A stretch of 64,000 nucleotides of DNA from Batillaria attramentaria (GCA_018292915.2 JACVVK020000087.1:1544501-1608500), one strand, 5' to 3'; counted from the stretch's first letter, positions 1 through 12,369 are shown. The notes: a model not told the origin generated them from the sequence alone. A program made the numbers and translations.

Positions 1-644
1 GTAGCGTCCACGGCCACGGGGGTCAGACGAGAGGGACGGGAGCAGGTTCGGAGCTTCTGTGGGCTACAGAATACAGATACCGGGTGGGGTGGGTGGGTGT
101 TTGGAAGTCAGGGTTTCCAGTACAGATACGGATTTCAAAGAAAATGCTATATATTCCTGTTAAAAATAACTCTGTTTTAAAATTCCCCCCTCCCCCCCCC
201 CCCCCCCCAAAAAAAAAAAAAAAAAAAAAATCACCGAAGACTCATGTGTAGGGTAAATTTAAACAAATTCCAATATTCCACTTTTTTGCAATGCTAGCAG
301 CGGCCACCTACCCCTCATTCCTCTGTCGTCTGCTGGCTCTTGTGCCATCCGCGCATGAATACATATAGTCCACAGGCCAGGTTCATTTTCCCCTGCTTTT
401 ACCATTACCTGGCATCATAGTGAGACTTACTTACAAAGCCAGCGAACAGCTCCAGATTCTGATTGCCATTTCTTACTCTGCACACAAATTAAAAAAAGGG
501 GCAAAAATTCTGTACTATATGCCCCGGAAGTTATTAGTGATGTGTAACCTCAGTACGCGATTCAAAAGTTTCCGCGACGATTGCTCTCACGTGAAGCCAT
601 ACATCCGAAATAGGAGGGTGCATTGTGGTGGCGTGGTGGTAAAA

Positions 645-920
645 GTGAGCGGTGGTCTAACAGATAGCGCGTCGGATTTAGCCGCTGCGCTACTGAACGG
701 CCGTCACCAGTGTCATGGCGATGAAGCGTGGGTTCGAGCCCAGGTCGAGCTTGTGATATGTGGTACCGGTTTTTCCTGGCTGCCGGGCTGCTCATCGGGG
801 GTTGCTCTCCGGGTTATCCGGCTTTCCTCCCCCGAGCAAAAATGTGAAAAAAAATATAGGATAGGTATTGGGTGGCGCTGCACTGCGGCGACGCGCTTCC
901 CCCCGAAAGGGATAATAAAG
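645..920 (+). mobile_element. SINE2 (tRNA-derived), complete
   Basis: About 276 bp. Head GTGAGCGGTGGTCTAACAGA includes the A-box region and GGGTTCGAGCCC the B box. The body has GGTTTTTCCTGGCTGCCGGG and TCCGGGTTATCCGGCTTTCC, and the end is GGTGGCGCTGCACTGCGGCG ... CCCGAAAGGGATAATAAAG. A SINE1 tail fragment (963-1022) lies just downstream. Confidence 0.9.
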
Positions 921-1292
921 TAGGAAAAAAGTCCCTTGTCTGATAAACAGCCTCTTTCTCTCATACCGGGTATGTGGTGGAAAAGGGCGTTAAACTCCCA
1001 AACACCCACCCACCCACCCACTCTCTCATACCTCAAAAACTCACTCACTCACTCACTCACTCACGCGACCGCTCGCACAAAGTATAAACTGTATCGTGTC
1101 GCATTAAGTGCAGTACTAGTCGTCAAGACGGAATATTAGGAGCGTACAGGCGCACTCACGAGCGAAACTGTTCCAAAAGATAAGTTTGCTTAGCAAACGG
1201 TGGAATTTGTCCGTTAAATGGGAAAACGGCTCTCGTGGTTTACAACAACAACAGCAAAAAAGAAGAAGAAAAAAAAGAGAAAAAAATAGAAG

Positions 1293-1465
1293 GTGGGTGG
1301 GTTGGTGTTTGGGAGTTTAACGTTCTTTTCCACCACATACGGGTGATACCAAAGACGGGGCAACGATGAAAAAGCCAGCGCAATATTTGGCCCCAGCCGG
1401 GATACGAACTCACGACCCGAGTATTGGAAGTCCAACGCTCTACCATTCGGCCACCCCGGCTCCCC
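1293..1465 (-). mobile_element. SINE1 (tRNA-derived), complete
   Basis: Full-length reverse copy of the commonest SINE here (about 173 bp). The tRNA-like head GGGGAGCCGGGGTGGCCGAA has the A box, then a B box (here GTTCGTATCC) ahead of GGCTGGGGCC. The body includes TTGCCCCGTCTTTG and TATGTGGTGGAAAA, and the tail is TTAAACTCCCAAACACCCACCC. It is flanked by a perfect 15-bp target duplication AGAAAAAAATAGAAG (1278-1292, 1466-1480). It is not a functional tRNA gene. Confidence 0.93.
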
Positions 1466-1480
1466 AGAAAAAAATAGAAG

Positions 1481-2322
1481 AAAACCCCAAAAGGAGCAAA
1501 ACAAACAACAACAACAACTACTACAGCAACAAAACTCTTTGATAAATCCATTACCTAGTCTAGATCTAAAAAACAAAACACACACAAAAAACGGGCACCT
1601 TAAGATTGATTGGTTGAAAAATTCATTTTGTAGTTGTACTATAAATTTGCGAGTAATAGCACCACCAGGACAGAGTGTTTTCCAAGCAGTATTACCGAGT
1701 GCTTCTGTTGTCAAACGTGAGCAGCGCCGAATGTTTCTAACTGCCCAGCAAGAGTCTTGTGTATTGATTTTTTCACTCTTATCTATGCAAATTTACGCGA
1801 CAAGCCTGATGGAATGAAATGTACACACTTAGCAGACGGTTTTATTGCTTCGTTACTGACCTTTCAATTTCACGTCATCGGCTTTCATTTTCCTTTCAGA
1901 CCACTCACTGCCTGCGCGCACATACTTACGGCATTCCGAAATTTGATCGATTGGCCTCGCTCATAGAAATACTGCTCTTTCTCCTTTAATTGTGTGTCAA
2001 GGGAGGTAATGATTTCGATTGATCTCCCTTGGGTGTCAACATAACAGGCTGATGGTGGATTTGTGCAGGGTTCTTGCTCTCCGGGATTTCCTCCGAGCGT
2101 TGAGAAAACGCTGTTCATTAGAGTTATCTTCCATTGCTCCTGTTTCTTCTGGAATAGGCAGTTCAACGAATTCTAACCATCTCCAGCGACGGAGAGTATC
2201 CTCGACGGGGGAGTGGATAATACAGTCTTGCTGGTAGTTGGAGTTTCAATTTGATGATGATGATGATGATGATGATTGGCATTTTACGCAAGACATATAT
2301 TTACGCGCGAGAAGTGTGTGTG

Positions 2323-2415
<93 letters not shown>

Positions 2416-2598
2416 GTTAGTGTGTGCGTGCGTGTTGTGTGCAGAATTTTAATGTATTGTGGTGGCATTGTTACGTTCTGAGCAGACATTTAGTTTCCCC
2501 ATGAGGGATGAATATCTCATCTCATCTCATCTGATCTCACGCCGAGACAGTCGAGGTGATGCGCAGGTCGTGAGTTGGAGTTTTGTTTTTGTTGTGTG
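1481..2598. other. No gene recognised
   Basis: AT-rich unique-looking DNA with a GAT repeat and the 2313-2440 microsatellite. No exon with convincing splice sites was found. Confidence 0.5.
2313..2440 (+). repeat. GT/CGTG microsatellite
   Basis: GCGT steps then GT repeats. A short GAT repeat precedes it at 2254-2275. Confidence 0.95.
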
Positions 2599-2765
2599 GG
2601 AGCCGGGATGGTCGAAAAGTAGAGATCTGGACTTTCAGTGCCCGGGTCGTGAGTTCGAATCCCGGCTGGGGTTAAAATATTCATGCTGGCCTTTACTCGT
2701 TGCCCCGTCTTTGATACCAGCCATACATGGTGGAAAGGGACGCGAAACTACCCAAACATCCATCT
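2599..2765 (+). mobile_element. SINE1, degenerate
   Basis: An older + strand copy. Head AGCCGGGATGGTCGAAAAGT, B box GTTCGAATCC, body CCCCGTCTTTGATACC and tail CCCAAACATCCATC are all recognisable with many substitutions. Confidence 0.85.
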
Positions 2766-3449
2766 GTCTTGTCGTTGGTGTTGTTGTTGTTTTCTGGTTG
2801 CAAAACGAATATAAATACAAACCTAAAAACATATATAAAAGATGGATGGTAAACGACCAGCTTTTTCCCTTTCCGTCACGGCTTACAACCACGCAGCGAG
2901 ATGGGGAGCCTCTTCTTACAAGTGGAAGGATCACGTGTCCTGAAAGTGTTAACACGACTGGATGTCAGTCATGGCAATTTTTTCCCCCAGCATTATAAGT
3001 TCTAGCGTGAGAAACAGCTTTCTTTCGAAACGAAACAGGAAATGGAAAATTTCGGTGACAGAATTTTAAGTGCTTTTTGGAAATGTTTTCACACAAACTA
3101 TCACCCACACCCTCTTCACACTCTTCCACGGCCAATCGCCAGAGGAAAAAAAAAAAAAGCAATCGTAAATCCTCTTGCATCAAAAGTCGGCTAGGGTTAA
3201 GACTTAAAGAAAGTGACACGAAGAGGAAATGCAAGCGGATTTCGGGATGCAGCACGGTTCCTCGCATGCAGATCGAATGACTAATTGGATTTTGAAACGA
3301 AAACTTTCGGGTTTAAGAGACAGAACCTGAGATGGGGAATGCTGTCCTTTTATTTTGTAATTTCGGCACCGTGTCCTTAATACCCGAGTATTAGCGAGAT
3401 AATGTTCAAACGCAATTTCGCAAAGTCCGCAGGCTTGCACGAACGTGCA

Positions 3450-3485
3450 CACACACGCTCGCGCGTGCGCGCGTGTGCACACACG

Positions 3486-3548
<63 letters not shown>

Positions 3549-3550
3549 CT

Positions 3551-3614
<64 letters not shown>

Positions 3615-3735
3615 CACACACACACATTCTCTCTGTCTCTCTCGCTCATTATTCCTACAAGCCACATCCTGAAAAAGCCCCCCCCCTCTCCCCCCCCCCC
3701 TCTCTCTCTCTCTCTCTTTCCTTCTCTCTCTGTTA
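3450..3735 (+). repeat. Compound CA / GCAC / TC microsatellite
   Basis: CA repeats (3489-3546), GCAC repeats (3551-3602), CA again, then C and TC tracts to 3735. Confidence 0.95.
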
Positions 3736-4529
3736 TGAACTCTTTCAATCAGACCTCAAACCTCTTTAAGTCGCGAGATCCCTGGATGGCAGATAATAAG
3801 AGGCTTTTAAATGAAAGTCTAATTTTGCACTTTTCCACGATTGTTTCTTGGTACCCCCACGGGTGAGATGAAACAGCCCTAGAAAATAACTCGGCCATCT
3901 GAAAGGAGCAATTTCCGGCATTTTAGAGCGTGGCCTCCATCCAGTCGAGCGGTTACCAGGACCGGGGGGGGGGGGGGGGGGGGGGTGGCTGTGGAGAGTA
4001 ACGGCAACAACTGACGCTGAATTCAGCGACCTGTCCTTTTGTCTGATTCTCTGCCCCCGAACTGAAGCATATGGGTCAGATCAAGCGCGGTCCTCGAGCC
4101 CACAATTGTGTTCTGTCTACTGACGCCACAGGCGTATTTTAAGTCACAGGTATTGCACGGAAAAGAGACAACAAGTCCGCTTGAGCTCCGCCAATCGCCG
4201 TGCGAAGTTGCGTAATAGTATGTCACGTGAGGTGAACTTGATCTGGCCCCAAAGCGGCAGCTCGGGGGCAGACTGTTCCTAAGGCTACATCATCTTCTAC
4301 ATTACGTGTTCGGGAGTCCTCGTCTGAGTGACGCCAGTCCAAAAGCAAGGGCTTGCTTCCTCATTTCAAAGCCGTTGAGCATCAAGAGACGGGGGACGGA
4401 GACGATCTGACAGTTGGCAACGTCGGTCATTTGTTTGATGTCGCTGCCGTGGTGGCAGTCATCCGTGCTTATCTAGAAGTACCCAGCCTCTAGCTGATCG
4501 ACGTACTGGAGACGCCATACGCCAATACT
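3736..4529. other. No gene recognised
   Basis: Unique-looking sequence with a G run at 3964-3986; no coding, RNA or repeat match found. Confidence 0.5.
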
Positions 4530-4705
4530 GGGTTGGTGGGTGGGTGTTTGGGAGTTTAACGTCCTTTTCCACCACATACGGGTGATATCAAAGACGGGAC
4601 AACGATGAAAAAGCCGGCACAAATATTTGGCCCCAGCCTGGGTTCGAACCCTCGACCCGAGCATTGGAAGTCCAACGCTGTACCATTCGGCCACCCTGGC
4701 TCCCC
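4530..4705 (-). mobile_element. SINE1
   Basis: Full-length reverse copy with the GTTCGAACCC region (B box, read on the + strand) and the CCC-rich head at the right. Weak flanking similarity (CAATACTG / CAGTACTG) may be a decayed target duplication. Confidence 0.9.
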
Positions 4706-4837
4706 CACCCCAGTACTGAACGATCTATCCGCGAGGCATAACTCATAAGCACAGGCTTCAACGGTGAAGCGTGTCACATCTACCCGAAATTGTACCTTCA
4801 GTTCCTGACCTCTAACATGAACCACGCACGCACGCAC

Positions 4838-4881
<44 letters not shown>

Positions 4882-5548
4882 GCAATGACAATGAATGACA
4901 ATGACAATGACACTTTGTTTTTCAAGGATGAAAAAATAGGTACAGTGTCCTTTCTTCTATCTTGTCCTTGCTACATTCTACTACACAAACTTTATATATA
5001 TCTCTCTCTCTCTCTCTCTCTCTCCCCAAATTCAAACGGAATAACATCAAATCGATGGTAAAAAGAAAAACGTTAAGAAACGTATTAGTGCAGGCTCACA
5101 CCAGTATAGAATGGATACGACATCATGACTATGGAGATCTACAACATTTAAGCCTAAGCGTAAGTTGGAGATAAAATTTAGAGAGAGAGAGAGAGAGAGA
5201 GAGAGTCTCCATCAATTCTGTCCGACTTGTGTGAGGTTTCCGAAACAAATACAAGTAGTGACATGCTCTGTCTTGATTCTCTAAAGCGGATGCCACCTTC
5301 CATTAATTTTACTCGCCGGATATTCATTTCTCCCGCAAAAAGATGCAACAAGGTCACAACACAGAACGACATACGCCATCTTTCGGTACTCGCCGGATAT
5401 TGATTGGAGCGCTCAGTGGGGTTGCCGCGTCACCGATTACACATCTGTTGGCTCAGTGCCAGCACTGCAGACGTTGTCACCGTCCACGAGTCTAAATGAC
5501 GTGATGATAAACACCAAGAAAAACAGATCAGAACGATCTTTGAGCATT

Positions 5549-5668
5549 AAAAATGCGGCAGGATAAAAATCGTGAAAGGTAGGTCTGGAGAATATGACTG
5601 CCCATTTTATCTCAAAGTAAAAAGCCCTCCAACGAGGTGGTTTAGGAGACTGCCATCATTACATCCGT

Positions 5669-5723
<55 letters not shown>

Positions 5724-5926
5724 TCACAACTCCCGCCAAAAAGAACGCAGCAGCATAGTGTGCACGTAAGGTGTCTATGGCGCAGATTTCGTTACGTCAC
5801 TGTGCGTGAAAGTAAGTATTGTGTGGAGAAACGTCACAGTCTTGTTTTGTATCACTGAAACTTGCTGCTGCGCGTAGCAAAATCTGCCCCGTCCCATAAA
5901 GTTGTTTCTCTATAGAGGAACAACTT
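5549..5926 (-). mobile_element. Palindrome-capped element, copy D (5' fragment)
   Basis: A reverse-strand copy of only the first about 380 bp of the element. The palindromic cap is at 5899-5926 (one mismatch, GGAACAAC), followed leftwards by GGGGCAGATTTTGCTACGCG, the CA microsatellite (5671-5720) and the start of the 63-codon frame. It ends at GCGGCATTTT, near where that frame continues in full copies. Confidence 0.85.
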
Positions 5927-6029
5927 AAAAATGGCAGCATTAGCCCCTTTAATTAAAGACCCTTTTTCTACACTGTGTGGCCTGCTCAAACTAGCAAGAG
6001 CCCCTTTCAACTTTAAAGTATCTATTTTC

Positions 6030-6935
6030 ATGATAAGTTCTGAGGTGGAAAAAAAAAAAACTGCCGCCACAAAGCTCTCAGGCTGTTTGCCAAATGAATA
6101 GATGTTCCTTTTGGGCACTGCGTCTATTTTCGTCTACTCTAATGCGAGGGTGAGCGGTGGTCTAATAGGTAGCGCGTCGGATTTAGCCGCTGCGCTACTG
6201 AACGGCCGTCACCAATGTCACGGCAATGAAGCGTGGGTTAGAGCCCAGGTCGAACTTGTGATATGTGATACCGGTTTTTCCTGGCTACCGGGCTGCTCAT
6301 CGGGGGTTTCTCTCCGGGTTATCCGGCTTTCCTCCCCCAGCAAAATTGTTTTTAAAAAAACTGGATAGGTATTTAGTGGCGCTGCACCGCGGTGACGCGC
6401 TTCCCCCGGGGGAGGCAGCCCGAATTTCCCGAAAGGGATAATAAAGTTAAAAAATTAAATAAAAAAGCATTCCTACAGCACAATTGCAAGCCAGTAGACA
6501 AAATTCCCTTGGAATTGCGAGATTCAGGACCTCTGTCGTTTCCGATTTGTTTAAAAAAAAAAAAAAGGATAGGTATTGAGTGGCGCTGCACCGCAGCGAC
6601 GCGCTTCCTCCGGGGGAAGCAGCCCGAACTTCCCGAAAGGGATAATAAGGTAGTAAAACAAACAACAACCAAAAAAACCCCTCTGCGGCTTCTAATAGCA
6701 GAAAATATGACTCTTTGGCCTAACGTACCTGTTGTACAAGTCAACATGGCCAAGTCGCTAAATATAGCCATCAATCAGCGGTGTCGACTCGGTCTTCAGT
6801 CCGTAACCAAACACCGTCGTCTGCTCAGTACGCGGTACGCTTCTACATACATACAACAACATACACACCAACCACAGTTACCATAATGGATGCTATACCG
6901 TGTCCCAAGTGTCTGATGCGCGGGTGAAGTGCGTT
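6030..6935 (+). repeat. Dispersed repeat R5, copy 4, split by SINE2
   Basis: The left part (6030-6149, ...CCAAATGAATAGATGTTCC) and right part (6683-6935, GGCTTCTAATAGCAGAAAAT ... GATGCTATACCGTGTCCC) are continuous in the other copies. Confidence 0.75.
6150..6447 (+). mobile_element. SINE2 with extra 3' unit, nested
   Basis: Complete copy followed by a second SINE2 3' end (6568-6654, GGATAGGTATTGAGTGGCGC to GGGATAATAAGG). The compound interrupts a dispersed repeat whose parts are at about 6030-6149 and 6683-6935. Confidence 0.9.
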
Positions 6936-7052
6936 CGTTGAAAAGTTTTCCATCGTCGTTGTTGTAAAACCTGACAAACGTATTGAGTCTTGAACGACTC
7001 TCCGGGTATTGTTCCTGAGAGATATCCCAGCTCCATCACCGGTTCGCTGGGG

Positions 7053-7133
<81 letters not shown>
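7053..7133 (+). repeat. CA microsatellite
   Basis: About 40 uninterrupted CA units. Confidence 0.97.
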
Positions 7134-7134
<1 letters not shown>

Positions 7135-7384
7135 GATCAGTGCCACAAGGCCGGTGATTAAGTCAAAAGAAATCTGTCCGTGCCAGCAAGAAACTTCCCG
7201 TTTTCTCCACTGCGTCCATTAGCGTCCGGAGGAAGTGGAAGTCGGTTGATTTGTCGATTTTGTTTTGGCGCGTGTGCCCTGGCGGAAATCTCTGCTTTCA
7301 GCGTTTCGTGATGCCTTTTGGATACTGGTCCTGGCACGCACCTCCCCTGGTGGCTCCTCTAGGCTAGTTTGGAGAAAGCGTCAT

Positions 7385-8226
7385 TAGGGGGCGAAGACAC
7401 TTGCGCGAAACGCCATTATACGAGGTTACACGGGCTGAGATAAATGTCGAAATTCATTGGACTAATTGGACGAAACATCGCTGGGCGATAATACGTGGAC
7501 GAAATGTCAGTGGGCGAATATACATGAGGGAAACGTCATTGGGCCATAATACACGTGAGAAACATCGCTGGGCGATAATGCGCTGGCGAAAGTTCACTGG
7601 GCGATTATACATCATTAGGCGATAATACATGGGCGAAAACTCGCTGGGCGATAAGACATGCGCGAAATGTTCGTTGGGCGATAACACATAGGCGAAACAT
7701 CATTTGGCGATAGTACACGGGCGAAACATCATCCGGCGACAAAACATGGGCGAAATTTTACTGGCCGATAAGACACATCAGTGGGCGATACGACATGGGC
7801 GAAACATCACTGGGCGATACGACATGGGCGAAACATCACTGGGCGATAAGACATGGGCGAAACATCATTGGGCCATAAGATATGGGCGAAACATCATTGG
7901 GCAATAATACATGGGCGAAACATCATTGGGCGATAAGACATGGGCGAAACATCATTGGGCGATAATACATGGGCGAAACATCGCTGGGTGATAATACATG
8001 GGCGAAACATCATTGGGCTATAGGACATGGGCGATAATACATGGCGAAGTATTATCGGACGAAGACGCATGCACGAAACGTCATTAGGACAGGATACACC
8101 GGCGAAACGTCATGGGCTGAGATGAATGTCGAAATTCATTGGACTAATATAGATGGGCTTATAAATTTCACTGAGCTAAACAATATGAACGAAAATGCAT
8201 GGGCGAAACGTCATGTCCTAAGATAA
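7385..8226. repeat. 29-bp minisatellite (~28 units)
   Basis: A tandem array with consensus GGGCGAAACATCATT plus GGGCGATAAGACAT (15 + 14 bp). The two halves resemble each other (both GGGCGAWA...), so the unit is an ancient dimer. Central units (about 7790-8030) are nearly identical and edge units are degenerate. Both edges carry the same non-repeat phrase, AATGTCGAAATTCATTGGAC, at 7443-7462 and 8116-8135. A 29-bp period is not a multiple of three, so long frames here are not genes. Confidence 0.93.
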
Positions 8227-8796
8227 ATATTGAAAGAACGCCTTTGAAAGGAGGTGGTTTGGTGATGAGTGGGGAGGGCGGGGTAGGGGGTGGGGGTGGG
8301 TGGCATTGAACCGTAAGTCGACGCGATCTCGCGGCGATACTAATCAGAAATCGATCAAATTGACGTCCGCACTCCCCCCCCCCCTCCCGTGTGTTGCCTA
8401 CAGTCGAAGTTCTGGTGCAACACTTGTCAGGCGAAAAAAAGTGTAATCCTATTTCAACGACAAGGCTTGGATTGGACTGGAATCAGGCTCTATTCTTTAG
8501 ACCTCAAACGACAGTTGCCTCGGGAAAACAGATGACATCGCACTCGACCAGTCCAGTCCCCACTCCATTCTTGACACTAAGTTACAAGGGGGGGGGGGGG
8601 GGGGGTAAACACGTGGCCAGCGCCAGTACGATGGCCGGCTGAAAGTACCCGCCTAATTTTCGCGAGATAGGACCGGACCAAGATCATTCACAGGGTGAGT
8701 TTGCGTTCATAGTTTTTGGTCTCCTTTTTTTTTGGGGGGGGGGGGGGGCGGTTGCAAAATTTTGTCTTCTGATGTGTATCGCAGTCGTCCTGTGCA

Positions 8797-8969
8797 GGGG
8801 AGCCGGGGTGGCCGAATGGTAGAGCGTTGGACTTCTCATGCTCGGGTCGTGAGTTCGTATCGCGGTTGGGGCCAAATATTTGTGCTGGCTCTTTCATCGT
8901 TGTCCCGTCTTTGATATCACCCGTATGTGGTGGAAAAGGACGTTAAACTCCCAAACACCCACCCACCCT
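8797..8969 (+). mobile_element. SINE1 with 13-bp TSD
   Basis: Full-length copy flanked by perfect GTCGTCCTGTGCA at 8784-8796 and 8970-8982. A and B boxes are readable (B box GTTCGTATCG). Confidence 0.93.
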
Positions 8970-8989
8970 GTCGTCCTGTGCATCATCTA

Positions 8990-9511
8990 CGACCGGTCCT
9001 ATCTCGCGTAAATCAGCCGGGTCCTTTTCGTCGGTGGCCTCTTCTCGTACTGCCCACCGCTTATCATACTGCTCCATTCACACGCTTATCCACCGTAAGT
9101 AAGTGCCGCTTGCAACAAAGAGTTAATCAAAATGTTTCAGTGGCTCTTAATTGCTCGCTAGATCGAAAATGGGCCAAAGACCGATTATTATTATTTTTTT
9201 TATTATTATTATTATTTTTTTTTTTTTTAGCGTGAGCTGAACTGGCATGTGCGCTACTCAAAAAGTGCTTCGCTTTAAGGAACAAAACCCCAAACCGCTT
9301 TGTCTTCGTGATTAATGGCCGGACGTTCGCTTCTCTGGGTGTTGCGGGCGGCAAGACAACAGTTCTAGAATCCCGTGACACCAAGTTTTTGGTTTTTTTT
9401 AAAATTAATTTTAGAAATTTTTTTTAAGGAGCAATTCACTTTTACAAATTTGTGAATGTGAATGAGTGGGAGGAGGAACGATGTGATGGCGTTGTTGTTG
9501 TTGTTGCTGTT

Positions 9512-9542
<31 letters not shown>

Positions 9543-10070
9543 TTGCTGCTGGTGTTGGTGTTGTTGTTTATCCTATTACTATTGTCAGAGAACTTTCAGC
9601 TGCTCCCCTGGGAGAAAGCGCGTTGCCTATTGTACAGCGTTACATCCTCCTCCCCCCCAACACCGCCCACCCCCTTTTCTTTCTTTTTTTTTCTGTACTG
9701 TAGGAAGTCGCTTCTACAAATTTGAATGAATGAGTGAAGGAGGAACAACACAGAATTGCAGTAGCATTTTTTTTTTTGGGGGGGGGGGGGGCATTACTTT
9801 TGCAAGAGTACTTTGTCACTTTCTCACCCCCCCCTCCTCTCCCAACTCCCCCCCCCCCTCCGGAAAAAGAAAGGGCCTCGCCTATTTCAACTACAAGGCT
9901 TGGATTGAACTGGAATCAGGTTCTATTCACTGTTTTGATTCTGCATGAATTGTGTACACTCGTTTTCCATTCAACTCCAACATCCAGCCAAGCCAGCGTG
10001 AATTGCTTCCTTTCGCTCTAAAGCCAAAAAGTAAGAGCGGGGCACCACCTACAATAGGGTCGGATAGCAC

Positions 10071-10104
<34 letters not shown>
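8990..10104. other. No gene recognised
   Basis: Contains TTG/TGC trinucleotide repeats (9491-9570), C and G runs, and a motif pair CTATTTCAAC(G/T)ACAAGGCTTGG at 8447 and 9880 that marks two copies of a short unclassified repeat. Confidence 0.5.
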
Positions 10105-10114
<10 letters not shown>

Positions 10115-10250
10115 AACCTTTATTTTTTAGTGTTTCTAGATTAGCAGGACAGCTTGTAAGATAGGGAGACCATGCCTGCAAGTCTTTATCCTGAAATAAA
10201 CGTTTCAGTCAGTCAGTCAGTCAGTCAGTCAGTCAGTCAGTCAGTCATTC
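10105..10250 (+). repeat. Retroelement-like 3' tail with CAGT repeat
   Basis: TTCTAGATTAGCAGGACAGC...TCCTGAAATAAACGTTTCAG runs into (CAGT)n at 10207-10246. A related tail, GCAGTTTAGCAGGACAATTT...GTTTAATCAGTCAATCGATC, is at 29608-29706. Tetranucleotide tails after a conserved end suggest the 3' end of a LINE or its SINE partner. Confidence 0.55.
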
Positions 10251-10985
10251 TCTCTCTCAGTTTTGATTTACCACAATCACGGATTTATTAAGCCTGCCAT
10301 TGCAACACTGTCACAATGTATTTATTCCACCCTGAGCATAACCATAAGCTGTGCGTGTTCATGCACTTTAGTTGCTTCTTTGCCTGCATTGCGATAAACT
10401 CGTTTAATTAATTTAAACCATTAGGGTCTGGTTCGCGTAAATGTAGAACCCTCCCGAGGGCACTGGCTTCTCGAAGCGGAAATGCGTTGAAGCAAGAACA
10501 AATAAGTCAGAGCAAGTCACGTCCCACTTGGGTCGGGTTCACCTGCACGTGAAACCCTCCAAAGACCATTTGTTTCGCGAGGCGAGAAATGCGTTCGAAG
10601 CAAAAACGAATAAGTAAGATCTGGTCACGTACCGTAGGGGTGGGTTCAGGCTAATGATACCCTTTTGAGGGTATGTGCTTCGTGGAGCAGGAATGCTTTG
10701 TAGCGTGAACAGCATCATAGCCACACACCCCCCCCACACCCCCCTAAAAATACTGCAATCTGGAAACACAATTTACCATGCACAGACCATTCAAGGGCAC
10801 GCACCTGACAGGATTTTTTGAAGAAAAAAAATCGAATGTCTCCTTTCCGATCAAGCGTCACTGGAGTAATGCAAGTCTACTTTCTGTTTTGGCCAGAAAG
10901 CCACTTCACTGAAATCCACTCGCGTCACCCCAGCATTGCATTGTGCGCACAAAGTCCCAGCTTCACTGGCATGTACCTTGCCGTA

Positions 10986-11172
10986 CAAGGTGCTTTGGAA
11001 ATGCTCAACCCACAAAATTAGAAAATAAATGCAAATCTAAAATTCCGAAACTTAAATTGCTGAGCTGGTCCTTCGCACCACGTGATTGTAATGTGTTCAT
11101 GTCCTGTGTGTGAGAGAATGCGTGTGAATCACGTGAGCGTGCTTGTTTGGTGTAGCTCGCGGCGCTTTGGGC
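10986..11172 (+). mobile_element. SINE4 3' fragment
   Basis: Forward fragment from AAGGTGCTTTGGAAATGCTC through CACGTGATTGTAATGTGTTC to GCGGCGCTTTGGGCC; the tRNA-like head is absent. Confidence 0.75.
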
Positions 11173-11437
11173 CAAATATTTTGGATAAAGCGCCTATATT
11201 AATACGATCACCACCATCATCATCATCATCATCATCATCATCGTCGTCGTCGTCGTCGTCGTCATCTTCGAAATGCAAAAATGAGGAAAAATCCCGCTTT
11301 TTCATGGAAACAAAATGGCCACAACCTCGCACACTCGCCAAACCTGAAAGTCTGAATACCTTTGTCAGGCATGAAAACAACGCTTTGGAAACCTTTTTCA
11401 TCGAATGCACTTACTCCGTGCATCAGAATCAGTCACC

Positions 11438-11815
11438 CGGGACACAATACAGCATCCGAAACCATTGCGGTGACTCGGGTTGACGTATATGTTGTTCTAC
11501 GTACATAGAAGCGTACCGCGTACTGAGCAGACAACGTTACTTTGTTGCGGGCTGAAGACCAGCTAGACAACGCTGAATGGTGGCGTATGTATTTTTAGCG
11601 ACTGTGTCGATCGGGGTGTAGCACAGACATGGAAGCGTCAGGCCGAAGAAAGTCATATTTCTTCACTATTAGAATCCGTAAGGTCAAGAAAATGGTCGCG
11701 GTGGGCAAAAGGAACGTCTATTCATTTGGCAAACAACCTTAGGGTTTTTAAGCAGCAGTCCCCCCCCCCCCCCCCTCGAAACTCATTACGAACAATGGGA
11801 CTTTGAATTAGCTGT
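11438..11815 (-). repeat. Dispersed repeat R5, copy 1
   Basis: Unclassified interspersed repeat of about 320-370 bp: GCATCCGAAACCATTG...GTACATAGAAGCGTACCGCG...GGCAAACAACCTT...ACTCATTAC. Other copies are at 63441-63800 (-), about 36830-37262 (+) and 6030-6149/6683-6935 (+). No ORF. Ends are not sharply defined. Confidence 0.75.
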
Positions 11816-12186
11816 TTCATATTGATTCTTGGTGAAAGTGAATTGAGAGGAAGAAGAAGAAGAAGAAGACAAAAAGAGAGGCCTTTATTCATCGATCACA
11901 AAGGCAAAATGGTTTGGTGTCGTGCCCCGGAGGCTTTACGCACTTCTTGTCGGTGGGTGTCCTGTTTGTTTTCTCATCCTTGTTCGAGTGTGTGAGTGTT
12001 CTGAGCATACAGAAGGTATTGTCTAAGCATCCATTGTAAAAGTTCGGGTCACCCTTATACGATCAGAAAAGAAAGAAAAAAAAAAAAAAAAACAAGAGGG
12101 TCGCCCACACTACCGTAGCGTGAGGGTATTGTCGGAGTATCCGTATCAGCTCTATAGCATGGACCGCCACCGCTTCTGGTAGCCAC

Positions 12187-12369
12187 ACGGGGAGCCTGGA
12201 TAGCCGAATGATATAGAGCGTTGGACTCTCAGTGCTGGGGCCGTGAGTTCGAATCCCGACTGGGGCCACATATTTGTGCTGGCCTTTTTTTTTCCTCGTT
12301 GCACCGTCTTTGATATAACCCATACGTCGTGGAAACGGACATAAAACTCCCAAACACTCACTCACTCAC
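12187..12369 (+). mobile_element. SINE1 with 12-bp TSD
   Basis: Copy with several changes (GATAGCCGAATGATATAGAG in the A-box region, poly-T inside the body, CACTCACTCACTCACT tail). It is flanked by TCTGGTAGCCAC at 12175-12186 and 12370-12381. Confidence 0.9.

Noticed and set aside
2301..2489. Long frames of repeated His-Thr, Val-Cys or Ala-Arg dipeptides (also at 3204-3769, 22597-23094, 30739-31239, 37746-37976)
   Set aside because: These are translations of CA/GT/GCAC microsatellites, not genes.
7385..8226. CRISPR-like array of 29-bp repeats
   Set aside because: Repeats are back to back without unique spacers, and the context is an animal genome. It is a minisatellite.
8797..8870. tRNA genes at the heads of SINE1, SINE2, SINE3 and SINE4 copies
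   Set aside because: A and B boxes are present, but the cloverleaf is not complete, and each is followed by a conserved SINE body and flanked by target duplications.
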